From NCBI RefSeq assembly GCF_000756615.1, contig NZ_CP009288.1, positions 4,464,001 through 4,528,000 of the forward strand: a stretch of DNA of 64,000 bases, read 5' to 3'. Below, one piece after another: positions 24,963-34,389 of the stretch; the first letter of the stretch is position 1; each line of letters starts with the position of its first letter. The position numbers and the translations under genes are program-made. A model generated the notes under the pieces. The model had not been told where the DNA came from, did not search any database, and worked only from the letters and a program-made list of their open reading frames with translations. Source of the DNA: Paenibacillus durus. GTDB lineage: Bacteria > Bacillota > Bacilli > Paenibacillales > Paenibacillaceae.

Positions 24963-25064
24963 TCCTTAAAAGTTTTTGCGATTGAGATACTGCCGTGAAA
25001 AAAACTTCAGTAAAACTCGCTTCGTAAGCATTCGCTTAAGTTGTTTTGCGATTGGGATTCTGCC
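24963..25064 (-). repeat. Direct-repeat 5' leader of dnaK, related to the prmA leader
   Basis: A 21-base unit occurs at 24974-24994 and 25044-25064 (TTTTGCGATTG..CTGCC on the plus strand, two mismatches, 70-base period). Between them is a core, 25016-25045, that matches the prmA leader (CTCGCTTCG..AGC, then CGCTTAAGTT). As at prmA, the element ends with ACTTTTAAGGAGG, so the ribosome site is part of the shared pattern. Confidence 0.8.
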
Positions 25065-25158
25065 CCCGCAGCCTTAATGCCCTCGCCACATGCGGCGGCT
25101 GGACGCGGCAATACCGCCGAAAAGAAGCTCCGGCGATTCATGCGTTTATGTAGGCAGA

Positions 25159-25749
25159 TTACATGCTGACTTTGACCATAGCGGGACGAAGTACCTTGTT
25201 CTTCAACAGATAGCCCTTCTGGACTTCCTCCGTAACAATGCCCTCTTCATACTCCTCGCTCTCCACCTGCATGATAGCCTGATGGAATTCCGGATTGAAC
25301 GGCTGTCCTACCGTTTCCATGGGCGTAAGTCCCTCAGACTTCAAAACACCCTCCAACTGGCGGAAAATCATATTTACGCCTTTGGAGAAAGCATCGCCGT
25401 CCGAGCCGGCCGGCGCCGTAGCCAGCGCGCGCTCAAAATTGTCGAGTACCGGCAGCAATTCCGTAACCAGCTTAGAGGTGGCGTATTGAGCCAGTTCCTC
25501 TTTCTCCTTCAGCGTGCGGCGGCGGAAATTGTCATAGTCGGCCTGAACGCGCAGCACGCGTCCCTGATACTCATCCGCAAGCTCCTGCAGTCGCTTGATT
25601 TCATCGCTGTCTCCGGAAGCCTCCTGAACGGCTTCACCAGCCGCTGCTGTATCGTTATCCGAGACCGCCTCGGCCTGATCGGCCGCGCTTTCCTCGTTAA
25701 TAGCGTTATCTTCGGTCACACCCGAATCTTGAACCTGTTCCTCTTTCAA
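25159..25749 (-). CDS. grpE: Nucleotide exchange factor GrpE
   Basis: DnaK exchange factor of 196 residues. An acidic, disordered N-terminus (about 1-50) precedes the long dimerisation helix (QELADEYQGRVLRVQADYDN, then FRRRTLKEKEEL). The C-terminal beta domain follows, ending KGYLLKNKVLRPAMVKV, the family signature. The start is TTG at 25749, 7 bases after GGGGGTG. It lies 48 bases downstream of hrcA in the heat-shock operon. Confidence 0.96.
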   Translation of the reverse strand: MKEEQVQDSGVTEDNAINEESAADQAEAVSDNDTAAAGEAVQEASGDSDEIKRLQELADEYQGRVLRVQADYDNFRRRTLKEKEELAQYATSKLVTELLPVLDNFERALATAPAGSDGDAFSKGVNMIFRQLEGVLKSEGLTPMETVGQPFNPEFHQAIMQVESEEYEEGIVTEEVQKGYLLKNKVLRPAMVKVSM

Positions 25750-25797
25750 GTATGTTCACCCCCTTATATTACTAACGGCATTCATTATGCACTAAAC

Positions 25798-26829
25798 TCA
25801 CTTATACCAGTGACCCAGCATCGCTGTCAAATCTCGGGATAAAACGCCCAAGATGCCCAATACTTTCGCATATTCCATCCGGGTCGGCCCAAGGATGCCT
25901 ATGCTTCCCACCGCTTCGCCATCGATCGAATACGTCGCGGTAATCAGGCTGCAGTCGGCAAAAGCTTCATGCTTGTTCTCGGTGCCGATGCGCACCTTTA
26001 TGCCGGTTCCCCCGACGGCCGGTGCCAGCATTTTGAGCAGGGTCGGCGTCTCCTCCAGCAGATCGAGGATGTCCTTTACCTTGTCCACATCGCGGAATTC
26101 GGGCTGTGTCAGCATGTTCGTCGCGCCGCTGAGGTAAACCCGCTGCTCCGAATCGCTTTCGAGCGCCGTGTCAAGCATCTGCATGAGTTCCTCGTAATGG
26201 GAGATATGACGCTGCATTTCCTGACCAAGCTCGGAATACAGCCTGCTCTTCAGCTTGTATAAAGGCACATTGACCAGCTTGCTGTTCAGCAGATTGACAA
26301 CCTTCTCCATTTCGGAGACAGAAATCTCCGGCGGAATGCTTACTTTCCGGTTCTCTACCTGTCCGGTGCTGGTGACGATGATCGCCACGGCGGTTCTGTC
26401 ATCCAGCGGCAGCAGCTGAAAATGGCGCAGTGAAGTATGAAAAACCTCCGGTCCCAAAAGGATGGAAGTGTAATTCGTCATATTGGATAAAATCATAGCC
26501 GCATGCTGGATCAACTGCTCCATCGCATTCAGCTTTTCGGCAAAAAAGGCGCGGATTGTTTCCGTTTCGGTCGATCCTGCCGGATTCCAGGGAACAAGGT
26601 GGTCCACATAGTAGCGGTAACCTTTATGGGATGGAATCCGCCCTGCTGACGTATGCGGCTGCTCCAAGAATCCAAGCTCCTCCAGGTCGGCCATTTCATT
26701 ACGTATCGTCGCGGGACTGTACTTGACATCGCCCCGTTTGGATATGCTGCGAGATCCTACCGGCTCGGCCGAACGGATATAGTCATCCACAATGGCATTT
26801 AAGATCATTCTTTGGCGTTCGGTTAACAT
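25798..26829 (-). CDS. hrcA: Heat-inducible transcription repressor HrcA
   Basis: Repressor of class I heat-shock genes that binds CIRCE and is kept active by chaperonin. It has 343 residues from MLTERQRMIL, with the winged-helix motif KYSPATIRNEMADLEELGFL and SAGRIPSHKGYRYYVDHL. The start at 26829 follows GGAGGG by 6 bases; an in-frame start at 26871 would lie inside the CIRCE operator and is rejected. First gene of hrcA-grpE-dnaK-dnaJ; a perfect CIRCE lies 35 bases upstream, so it autoregulates. Confidence 0.97.
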   Translation of the reverse strand: MLTERQRMILNAIVDDYIRSAEPVGSRSISKRGDVKYSPATIRNEMADLEELGFLEQPHTSAGRIPSHKGYRYYVDHLVPWNPAGSTETETIRAFFAEKLNAMEQLIQHAAMILSNMTNYTSILLGPEVFHTSLRHFQLLPLDDRTAVAIIVTSTGQVENRKVSIPPEISVSEMEKVVNLLNSKLVNVPLYKLKSRLYSELGQEMQRHISHYEELMQMLDTALESDSEQRVYLSGATNMLTQPEFRDVDKVKDILDLLEETPTLLKMLAPAVGGTGIKVRIGTENKHEAFADCSLITATYSIDGEAVGSIGILGPTRMEYAKVLGILGVLSRDLTAMLGHWYK

Positions 26830-26864
26830 ATCATTCCCTCCTGACCGCCCTGTGGATTTTTTCG

Positions 26865-26891
26865 TTAGCACTCGACTTAGATGAGTGCTAA
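26865..26891 (-). promoter_or_regulatory. CIRCE operator
   Basis: Perfect TTAGCACTC-N9-GAGTGCTAA. It lies between the -10 element and the hrcA start codon, in the usual place for HrcA repression. Confidence 0.98.
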
Positions 26892-26902
26892 CCGCTATTA
26901 CA

Positions 26903-26932
26903 AAAATACCAAAATGACATTAACATTGTCAA
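26903..26932 (-). promoter_or_regulatory. SigA-type promoter of the heat-shock operon
   Basis: TTGACA (26927-26932) is followed after 18 bases by TATTTT (26903-26908), directly upstream of the CIRCE element. Confidence 0.75.
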
Positions 26933-27021
26933 GTCGGTCGGCATGGCAGAACGGGCGATTTTATGAACAACGGCGCTTGCTTACAGCATGATCCCGGCAT
27001 CCGTAACATGCAGCCGCCGCG

Positions 27022-27072
27022 CCGGAACAGCGAAGGCCTCAGACTCTGCCGGGAGTGTGCCTTCGCTGCCGG
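27022..27072 (-). terminator. Hairpin downstream of the P-type ATPase
   Basis: CAGCGAAGGC (27028-27037) pairs perfectly with GCCTTCGCTG (27059-27068), extended by CCGG/CCGG. No clear T tract follows, so the terminator role is uncertain. Nothing else is recognisable in 26933-27149. Confidence 0.4.
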
Positions 27073-27149
27073 ATCACGGAGCTGTTGTAAGAAATTCGAT
27101 AATAGTATGACGCCGATCTATATTCCGTTTAGGGCTTAGCCCTCGCTAA

Positions 27150-29807
27150 TCAAGATGTGGTTTTGGCGCCGGATAAACCGTTTCTCAGCAGCTTGACGAC
27201 TTCCATTAAAATCACGGCGGCCAGCGCCAGTCCGGCGGAGGTCAGCCACTGCTCAAGCCCGAAATGAGCCGGTATGGAGAAGAATTGCCGGACACCGGGC
27301 AGAACCGTGAACCCATACAGGCAAAGGCACAGCAGGACCGCTCCGAGAACATACTTATTGCTGAAGAATCCGGCCTGGAACGCCGTCTGTGTATTAGAGC
27401 GGGCGGCAAAGGTCTGCAGCGTACGGGCCAAAATAAGAGTGGTGAAGGCCATCGCGACGCTGATTTCCTGCGAATGCCGCATTCCGATGTACTGGGAGGC
27501 GATGACCGCCGCGCCGATTAGCAGGCCGCGTGTAATAACGACCTGAAGGGTCCCCCCGGCGAAGATTCCTTCTTTAATATTTCTTGGTTTGCGCTTCATG
27601 ACATCAGGCTCCGCCTTCTCCATGCCGAGCGCGATGGCGGGCAGCGAGTCATTGACCAGATTAATGAATAGCAGTTGGATAGCCGTAAACGGATTGATCC
27701 AGTTAAAGATCAAGGCGAACAAAATCGCAATAATGGCGCCCAAATTGCCGGCGAACAAATAAGCGATCGCCTTCTTGATATTGTCGAACACCGTCCGGCC
27801 GACGCCGACCGCCTTCACAATGGATACGAAGTTGTCATCGGTCAATATCATGGCGGCCGAGTCCTTGGCGACATCGGTGCCGCTGCCCATCGCCACGCCG
27901 ATATCGGCCTGCTTCAGCGCCGGAGCGTCGTTGACGCCGTCCCCCGTCATCGCCGTGATTTTCCCTTTCTTCTGCCAAGCCCTTACGATCCGAATCTTGT
28001 TCTCGGGCGAGACACGAGCATAGACGCCGATGGATTCAAGCCTCCGGTCAAGCTCTTCGTCGGACATCGCATCCAGCTCCTGTCCGGTAACGGCAATTGC
28101 ATCCCCTGACATGAGGCCGATATCCCGTCCGATGGCTTGCGCGGTCGTCTTGTGGTCGCCGGTAATCATAATGGTACGGATGCCGGCTTTGTTCGATTCC
28201 GCAATCGAATCGTATACCTCTTCGCGCGGGGGATCGATCATGGCCGTGAGACCGACCAGAACCAGCCGGTGCTCATCTTCCAGGCCGACATCCTTGGAAT
28301 CGCCGCCAATCGACTTGTACGCGTAGGCGAGCACACGAAGCGCCCGGCTGGAAAAGTCTTCGTTGGCCTGTATGAACTTAGAGCGCATCTCATCGGTAAA
28401 CGGAGCCTCCACCCCGTCCAGCAGCACCCGGTCGCAGCGGCTGAACAGCACATCCGGGCCGCCTTTGGTAAGAATCGTCTTGCGTCCATTGAAGGTATGG
28501 ACCGTGGTCATCAGCTTCCGGTCTGAATCAAAAGGGATCTCCGCTTCTCTTGGAAATCTACCTCGAATTTCCATGTAGTCTTTATTTTTGCTGCGGCTAA
28601 ACGCAATCAGCGCCACCTCAGTCGGATCGCCGAGTTCTTTTCCCTCTTCATTAATATGAGAGTCATTGCATAAGACCGCGATATGCAGCAGTCTTCTTTC
28701 CCCTTCCGACCATTCCTCGTAGTCGTCCTGAAACAGCTTTTTCCCGGCGCCAGGCAGGTAGTAATCGACAACCGTCATTTTGTTCTGGGTAAGGGTCCCT
28801 GTCTTGTCGGTGCAGATAACGCTGGCTGAGCCGAGTGATTCCACCGCAGGCAGCCTCCGGATAATCGCGTGCTGCTTGGCCATCTTGCTCGTTCCGACTG
28901 ACAGAACAATGGTAACAATCGAAGACAGAGCTTCGGGTATGGCGGCTACGGCTACCGCAACCGCAAACATTAGCGCATCGAGAATGGCATTGCTCATTTC
29001 GGCACCGTCACTGGATACCCAAGCCCGCAAGGCCTGAATGCCGAATATCAAAATGCATAACAGCAAAATGACAACGCCAAGCCTCTTGCCGAAGCTCTCC
29101 AGCTTACGCTGCAGCGGCGTGCTCTTCGCCTCTGCGCTCTCGATAAGCCCCGCAATTTTGCCGATTTCGGTATCACCCGCAGTCCCGGTAACTATAAAGC
29201 TGCCGCGCCCGTACACGATTAAAGATCCGCTGTACACCGTATTGCGCCGGTCGCCCAAAGGCGCCTCCGTATCGATCACATCCCCATGCTTCTCTACGGC
29301 TTCCGATTCTCCGGTCAGCATTCCTTCCTCAACCTTCAAGCTTTCACTCTTCAAAATGCGTCCGTCCGCGGGCACATAATCACCAGCCTCCAGCAGCACA
29401 ATATCGCCTTTGACCAATTCCCGTGCCGGGATTCTCCTCGTCTCGCCGCTGCGGATTACCTTGGCTTCAGGCGCCGCCAGCTTACGCAGCGCATCCAGCG
29501 AGCTTTCGGCTTTTAGGGTCTGAGCCACGCTGATCACCGCGTTGAGCAAGAGCACGAAGACGATAATCAGGGTTTCAACAACATGACCAAGCGCGCCCTG
29601 AATCCCTGCGGCAACCAGCAGTACAATAACTAGCGGGTCTTTAAAATTGTCCAAAAAAAGCTTCCAGACCGGAACCCTTTCTCTTCCTTTCAACTCGTTG
29701 TACCCGCTCGTTTCCAGCCTCTTCTGTGCTTCCTCCGCTGTAAGGCCGGCATCGGTGCCGTTTACCTCTTTCAGCGTTTCAGGCACAGTACTGCGATAGA
29801 ATTCCAT
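27150..29807 (-). CDS. P-type calcium-transporting ATPase (P2A)
   Basis: SERCA-like cation pump of 885 residues that exports Ca2+ using ATP. It has the actuator loop TGES (165-168), the membrane motif PEAL (291-294) that donates calcium ligands in the PMR1/SERCA group, the phosphorylated D334 in CTDKTGTLTQNK, KGGPD in the nucleotide domain and the hinge TGDGVNDAPAL. About ten membrane helices occur in the expected blocks (four before and six after the catalytic domains). The ATG lies next to a GGAGCGGA-type site. It is inserted between hemW/acetyltransferase and hrcA compared with Bacillus. Calcium specificity is by family resemblance. Confidence 0.92.
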   Translation of the reverse strand: MEFYRSTVPETLKEVNGTDAGLTAEEAQKRLETSGYNELKGRERVPVWKLFLDNFKDPLVIVLLVAAGIQGALGHVVETLIIVFVLLLNAVISVAQTLKAESSLDALRKLAAPEAKVIRSGETRRIPARELVKGDIVLLEAGDYVPADGRILKSESLKVEEGMLTGESEAVEKHGDVIDTEAPLGDRRNTVYSGSLIVYGRGSFIVTGTAGDTEIGKIAGLIESAEAKSTPLQRKLESFGKRLGVVILLLCILIFGIQALRAWVSSDGAEMSNAILDALMFAVAVAVAAIPEALSSIVTIVLSVGTSKMAKQHAIIRRLPAVESLGSASVICTDKTGTLTQNKMTVVDYYLPGAGKKLFQDDYEEWSEGERRLLHIAVLCNDSHINEEGKELGDPTEVALIAFSRSKNKDYMEIRGRFPREAEIPFDSDRKLMTTVHTFNGRKTILTKGGPDVLFSRCDRVLLDGVEAPFTDEMRSKFIQANEDFSSRALRVLAYAYKSIGGDSKDVGLEDEHRLVLVGLTAMIDPPREEVYDSIAESNKAGIRTIMITGDHKTTAQAIGRDIGLMSGDAIAVTGQELDAMSDEELDRRLESIGVYARVSPENKIRIVRAWQKKGKITAMTGDGVNDAPALKQADIGVAMGSGTDVAKDSAAMILTDDNFVSIVKAVGVGRTVFDNIKKAIAYLFAGNLGAIIAILFALIFNWINPFTAIQLLFINLVNDSLPAIALGMEKAEPDVMKRKPRNIKEGIFAGGTLQVVITRGLLIGAAVIASQYIGMRHSQEISVAMAFTTLILARTLQTFAARSNTQTAFQAGFFSNKYVLGAVLLCLCLYGFTVLPGVRQFFSIPAHFGLEQWLTSAGLALAAVILMEVVKLLRNGLSGAKTTS

Positions 29808-29938
29808 TTGTTCCGCTCCTCTCCCGATGGGTATCCTAATCTTCGGACATATCCTCTATCTTTGTCCTTCCAGCTTCTAATTACCCGTACGAAAGGGAGC
29901 AGATAAACGTTTCATAGTATTTTTGTGACAAAGCAAAC

Positions 29939-29984
29939 AACCACTCCCCCATCAGACGGACGAGCGCCCGGCGGGAAAGTGGTT
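29939..29984 (-). terminator. Probable terminator of the acetyltransferase gene
   Basis: AACCACT pairs with AGTGGTT around a GC-rich inner hairpin, 20 bases past the stop. On the minus strand GTTTGCTTTG follows. Confidence 0.55.
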
Positions 29985-30004
29985 ATATTAGATAGCAATA
30001 GGAA

Positions 30005-30511
30005 TTAGTCCAGCATTTTGAGTACGGCAATTTCGTCGCAGGCGTCCTGTTTGGAGCAGTTGACACAGTCTGTCCATACCTTTTCGGGAAAAATCTCCTT
30101 GTTCACGATATGAAATCCGTTCTTCAAAAAGAAATTAACGGCATAAGTCAGCGCCATAATCTTCGGAATCTTCTGGCGTCTCGCTTCTTTGGTCAGTTCT
30201 TCCACAATCATTGAACCGATGCCTTGGCCCTTGCACTCGTCACGGAGGCCGAGCGAGCGTACCTCTACAAGATCGTTTCCAAGCCTGCATAGTGAACCGC
30301 AGCCTACAACCCTACCGTCTATTTCAGCCACAACGAACTGATCGATCTGCCGTTCCAATACCTTCCGGGAACGAGGCAGCATGATTCCGCGCTGCGCATA
30401 CTCTTCTATCATTAAATACAACGGCTCAACGTCTTCCAAAGTAGCGCTTCTGCAAATGGCTGCAGATATTGGTTCCGGCGCTGCGGGTTCAGGTTTCGGC
30501 TTGGCTAGCAC
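30005..30511 (-). CDS. GNAT family N-acetyltransferase, ArgA-like
   Basis: Acetyl-CoA-dependent transferase of 168 residues. The GNAT core runs from ICRSATLEDVEPLYLMIEEY to the acetyl-CoA loop LRDECKGQGIGSMIVEELTK (Q/R-x-x-G-x-G/A pattern, about residues 91-110). The tail VWTDCVNCSKQDACDE contains three closely spaced cysteines, as in short single-domain N-acetylglutamate synthases that lack the kinase-like domain. It could make N-acetylglutamate for arginine synthesis, but no arginine genes are nearby. The start is GTG at 30511, 9 bases after GGAGGAG. Confidence 0.82.
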   Translation of the reverse strand: MLAKPKPEPAAPEPISAAICRSATLEDVEPLYLMIEEYAQRGIMLPRSRKVLERQIDQFVVAEIDGRVVGCGSLCRLGNDLVEVRSLGLRDECKGQGIGSMIVEELTKEARRQKIPKIMALTYAVNFFLKNGFHIVNKEIFPEKVWTDCVNCSKQDACDEIAVLKMLD

Positions 30512-30589
30512 TATGCTTCACTCCTCCATCAAATAACTATGAATAAATATACAACACGGTGAATGAGGATTCAACACTTATTTTAAAAA

Positions 30590-31771
30590 TTATATATCTG
30601 TCAACACTCCGACAAATTCTCCGAACACATCGTTTCCGAACAGAAGGCCCTGGCGGCTTAACCGGTAGCTTCCGCCTTCCTGCTCAAGCAGGCCGGCAGT
30701 CAGCATTTTACGCAGCGGTCCCCCGAACACCTCATCCAGCGGCCGGTCAAACTGCTCGCGGAAAGCGGCGTCGCTTATTCCATCGCGCATCCTCAGACCC
30801 ACCATCATGAAATCCTCCATGGCCTCTTCACGCGATACCAAATGGGAGTTCAGCCGGGGCAGGCCGTTCTTCGCCGCTTCAATGTACGGACCTACGCCCT
30901 TCACATTCATATGCCGCATACGCTGCACGTAACCATGCGCTCCGGCGCCGAGTCCGTAATAATCCTGATTGCGCCAGTACGTGATATTGTGGCGGCTCTC
31001 CATTCCGGGCTTGGCGAAATTGCTGATCTCATACTGCCTGTATCCCGCCTCTTCCATGGACGACATCAGCAGCAGATACATGGACAGTTCGTCCTCTTCG
31101 CTTGGAAGCGGCAGCTGATTCTTGTTAAAAAGCGAATGGAACAGCGTGTTCTCCTCCACCTTAAGGCTGTAAATCGAATAGTGGGGCAGGCCGAGGTCCA
31201 GCGCCCGCTTGATGCTTTCGCCCAGCATATCGACCGTCTGGTTGGGAAGGCCGAACATCAGGTCGATCGACAGGTTCGTCAGCCCGGCGGCGCGGGCATT
31301 GTCAAGGCTGCGGTAGACGTCGCCCACATTGTGGATGCGCCCGATTCCGCTCAGCAGGTCGTTCTGAAATGCCTGTACGCCAAAGCTTACGCGGTTAACT
31401 CCGCCCGCCTTCATGACCGCCAGCTTGTCAGGATCGGTGGTGCCGGGATTCGCCTCCATCGAGAATTCGATATCCTCGGCCCAGTCCGGGAAGCAGCCGC
31501 GCACCGTCTTCAGAAAATACTCCATTTCATCCGGCTTCAGCACGGTGGGGGTACCACCACCTACAAATATGCTCTTGATGACTCCCGGCGGTCTTTCTTG
31601 AACGGTCAGCTCCATTTCCCGCTCCAGCGCCCGCAGATAGTCCATTACAGGCTGATCCTTCAGCACATAAGAGTTGAAATCGCAGTAAAAGCACTTGTTC
31701 GTGCAAAAAGGAATATGAATATATACCGCCTCGGGCGGACGGCTGCTAGGTATGCCGGAATAGTTAGTCAT
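30590..31771 (-). CDS. hemW: Radical SAM haem chaperone HemW
   Basis: Protein of 393 residues formerly called HemN-like coproporphyrinogen dehydrogenase; current knowledge of the family is haem binding and delivery. The [4Fe-4S] motif is CX3CX2C in IPFCTNKCFYCDFNSY, followed by GGGTPTVL and the EANPGT strand typical of HemW/HemN. The C-terminal HemN_C domain is present (LRMRDGISDAAFREQF). It sits 74 bases after lepA, as in Bacillus, separated by a terminator hairpin. Confidence 0.93.
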   Translation of the reverse strand: MTNYSGIPSSRPPEAVYIHIPFCTNKCFYCDFNSYVLKDQPVMDYLRALEREMELTVQERPPGVIKSIFVGGGTPTVLKPDEMEYFLKTVRGCFPDWAEDIEFSMEANPGTTDPDKLAVMKAGGVNRVSFGVQAFQNDLLSGIGRIHNVGDVYRSLDNARAAGLTNLSIDLMFGLPNQTVDMLGESIKRALDLGLPHYSIYSLKVEENTLFHSLFNKNQLPLPSEEDELSMYLLLMSSMEEAGYRQYEISNFAKPGMESRHNITYWRNQDYYGLGAGAHGYVQRMRHMNVKGVGPYIEAAKNGLPRLNSHLVSREEAMEDFMMVGLRMRDGISDAAFREQFDRPLDEVFGGPLRKMLTAGLLEQEGGSYRLSRQGLLFGNDVFGEFVGVLTDI

Positions 31772-31793
31772 AAGCTGTCCTCCTTAGAATGAA

Positions 31794-31816
31794 AAGGGAA
31801 GCCGGACGGCTCCCCT
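31794..31816 (-). terminator. Terminator between lepA and hemW
   Basis: GGGGAGCC pairs with GGCTTCCC (minus strand, small loop), followed by TTTTCATT. It lies 30 bases past lepA and 22 bases before hemW. Confidence 0.65.
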
Positions 31817-31845
31817 AAATTAAGCGGCGATATTTGCCTCAAATA

Positions 31846-33660
31846 TTACTCGTCGATCTTCAGCACCGCCATGAACGCTTCCTGCGGCACTTCGACGCTG
31901 CCGACCTGCTTCATGCGCTTCTTGCCTTCCTTCTGCTTCTCCAGCAGCTTCCGCTTCCGCGAAATGTCGCCGCCGTAACATTTGGCAAGAACGTTCTTGC
32001 GCATCGCCTTGACCGTCTCGCGCGCGACGACCTTGGTTCCGACAGAAGCCTGAATCGGCACCTCGAACATCTGGCGCGGAATGATGCCGCGCAGCTTCTC
32101 GCATATAATGCGGCCCCGGTTATAGGCCCGGTCGCGGTGTACGATGAACGACAGGGCGTCCACCTGTTCGCCGTTAAGCAGAATGTCCATCTTCACCAGG
32201 TTCGATTGGCGGTAACCGGACAATTCATAATCGAAGGACGCGTAGCCCTTCGTTCCGGATTTCAGCTGATCGAAGAAATCATAGACGATTTCCGACAGCG
32301 GAATTTGATAGGTAATGGTTACCCGGTTCGCATCCAGGTATTCCATGTTCACGAATTCGCCGCGCTTGTTCTGGCACAGCTCCATGACCGTGCCGACGAA
32401 ATCGTTGGGCACAATAACGGCCGCCTTGACGTAAGGCTCCTCTACATAATCGATCTTGCCGATTTCCGGATAGTTCGACGGATTGTCGATCTCGATCATT
32501 TCGCCGTTCGTCAGCTTGATCCGGTAAATAACGCTCGGCGCGGTCGTAATGAGCGGAAGATTGAACTCCCGCTCGATCCGCTCCTGGATAATTTCCATAT
32601 GCAGCAGGCCGAGGAATCCGCAGCGGAAGCCGAAGCCCAGCGCGCTGGACGTCTCGGGCTCGAAGCTCAGCGAGGCGTCGTTAAGCTGCAGCTTCTCCAG
32701 CGCTTCGCGCAGATCGTTGTAATCCGACGTCTCGATTGGATACAGGCCGCAGTATACCATCGGATTGATCTTCCGGTAGCCGGGCAGCGGCTCGGGCGTC
32801 GGCCGCTTGGCGTCCGTCACGGTATCGCCGACACGGGTATCGCCCACATGCTTGATGCCGGCCACGATAAAGCCAACATCGCCTACATTCAGCTCGCTTA
32901 CAATGCTCATGCGCGGCATAAATGCGCCGACTTCAATGACCTCAAAAGTCTTATCGGTCGCCATCATCTTAATCTTCGAACCGGCGCGGATGCTGCCGTC
33001 AACGACCCGCACATATACAATGACGCCCTTATAAGGGTCGTAATGGGAGTCGAAAATGAGCGCCTTGAGCGGCTGATCGGGATCTCCCGCAGGCGGCGGA
33101 ACCTGCTTGACCACCTGCTCCAGAATCTCCTTGATGCCGATCCCCGCCTTGGCGGAAGCAAGCACCGCCTCGCTGGCGTCCAGGCCGATGACATCCTCGA
33201 TCTCCTGCTTGACCCGCTCCGGGTCGGCGCTCGGCAGGTCGATCTTGTTGACGACCGGCAGAATCTCCAGGTTGTTGTCCAGCGCCAGATAGACATTCGC
33301 CAGCGTCTGAGCTTCGATTCCCTGAGCAGCGTCCACGACGAGCAGCGCGCCTTCGCACGCCGCGAGACTGCGCGAGACTTCATAAGTGAAATCGACATGC
33401 CCCGGGGTGTCGATCAGATTAAGCAAATATTCTTCACCGTCATCGGCCCGGTACGTGAGGCGAACGGCCTGCAGCTTGATCGTAATGCCGCGCTCACGCT
33501 CAAGATCCATCTGGTCAAGCACCTGTTCCTGCATTTCGCGCGAAGTAAGCGCTCCGGTGTATTCCAGAATCCGGTCGGCCAGCGTCGACTTGCCGTGGTC
33601 TATATGTGCAATTATCGAGAAATTGCGGATTTGTTCTTGTCTTTTCTTAACGTCAGTCAT
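31846..33660 (-). CDS. lepA: Elongation factor 4 (LepA)
   Basis: Ribosome-dependent GTPase that promotes back-translocation. It is full length at 604 residues: G1 AHIDHGKSTLADRIL, G3 DTPGHVDF, G4 NKIDLPS, EF-G-like domains II, III and V, and the LepA-specific C-terminus containing KCYGGDISRKRKLLEKQKEG. The ATG at 33660 follows GGGGGTAAGGA. Its place after the yqxA-like gene and before hemW is the conserved Bacillus order. Confidence 0.97.
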   Translation of the reverse strand: MTDVKKRQEQIRNFSIIAHIDHGKSTLADRILEYTGALTSREMQEQVLDQMDLERERGITIKLQAVRLTYRADDGEEYLLNLIDTPGHVDFTYEVSRSLAACEGALLVVDAAQGIEAQTLANVYLALDNNLEILPVVNKIDLPSADPERVKQEIEDVIGLDASEAVLASAKAGIGIKEILEQVVKQVPPPAGDPDQPLKALIFDSHYDPYKGVIVYVRVVDGSIRAGSKIKMMATDKTFEVIEVGAFMPRMSIVSELNVGDVGFIVAGIKHVGDTRVGDTVTDAKRPTPEPLPGYRKINPMVYCGLYPIETSDYNDLREALEKLQLNDASLSFEPETSSALGFGFRCGFLGLLHMEIIQERIEREFNLPLITTAPSVIYRIKLTNGEMIEIDNPSNYPEIGKIDYVEEPYVKAAVIVPNDFVGTVMELCQNKRGEFVNMEYLDANRVTITYQIPLSEIVYDFFDQLKSGTKGYASFDYELSGYRQSNLVKMDILLNGEQVDALSFIVHRDRAYNRGRIICEKLRGIIPRQMFEVPIQASVGTKVVARETVKAMRKNVLAKCYGGDISRKRKLLEKQKEGKKRMKQVGSVEVPQEAFMAVLKIDE

Positions 33661-33791
33661 TCCTTACCCCCACAGACAGCCTGTTGTTAATCATCTTATT
33701 ATAGCAGTACAAGTTCCCACCAGCAATCAGGGTCCTATAAAGATAGCAGTATATTTTAAAATAGAAATATATGGATTACGGGAAACAGATG

Positions 33792-33833
33792 CCGCCCTTT
33801 GAAGGATTAGATAGCCATTCCTTCAAGGGGCGG
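33792..33833 (-). terminator. Terminator after the yqxA-like gene
   Basis: CCGCCC.TTGAAGGA pairs with TCCTTCAA.GGGCGG around a 12-base loop, 17 bases past the stop. It is a long, nearly perfect stem without a strong T tract. Confidence 0.6.
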
Positions 33834-33849
33834 GAACAAGATATCGCGC

Positions 33850-34347
33850 TTATTCGGTGGAATCAAACAAAGAGACTACCCAGCGGATTCCTTTCTGGGA
33901 CGCGTTCTGCAGCATACCCGCCGTCTTGTCGGCAAGTGTGTCCACCGTGGATTTATGCTCCCCGGGAACGAGAATCTGCCCCGGCGTGAGCGTACTATAT
34001 TTTCCAGCCGGCAGCTGCGGAAGGCTTGGCGGAGACGATGTGGTTCCAGCAGCAGGCTGTCCCGCAGCCGGGGTCTGGACTTGCGGGATAGTCGTGGGGG
34101 CAAGGGTTACGGGGACATAGATGTACCCCCCTTTCCCGTCGCTCTGTACCTGGAGCCCGGTTACCGGCCCGGCCTGGGGCTGGGGCTGGGGTACAGGTGC
34201 TGTGTTCTGAACGCCGCCGGAGATTACGCTCCAGCCGGGAACGGGGGAGGAGGAAGTCCCTCCGCTGCCGTCTAACTGTATGCCCACAAGCACACCGATA
34301 CCGGCCCAAATACCGATTACCACCATCTTTTTGCCGAAGCGAGACAT
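33850..34347 (-). CDS. yqxA: YqxA-like membrane-anchored protein
   Basis: A 165-residue protein with one N-terminal membrane segment (MVVIGIWAGIGVLVGIQLDG), then a Pro/Gln/Ser-rich extracytoplasmic part and a C-terminal block ending RWVVSLFDSTE. Its place between spoIIP and lepA corresponds to Bacillus yqxA (DUF3679). That, with the anchor and the ending, is the basis for the name; overall similarity is low and function is unknown. It starts 42 bases after spoIIP and is probably part of the same transcript. Confidence 0.65.
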   Translation of the reverse strand: MSRFGKKMVVIGIWAGIGVLVGIQLDGSGGTSSSPVPGWSVISGGVQNTAPVPQPQPQAGPVTGLQVQSDGKGGYIYVPVTLAPTTIPQVQTPAAGQPAAGTTSSPPSLPQLPAGKYSTLTPGQILVPGEHKSTVDTLADKTAGMLQNASQKGIRWVVSLFDSTE

Positions 34348-34389
34348 CGCTTTTCACCCTTTCCGTTCATCCTTATACGGCTCCGCTAT

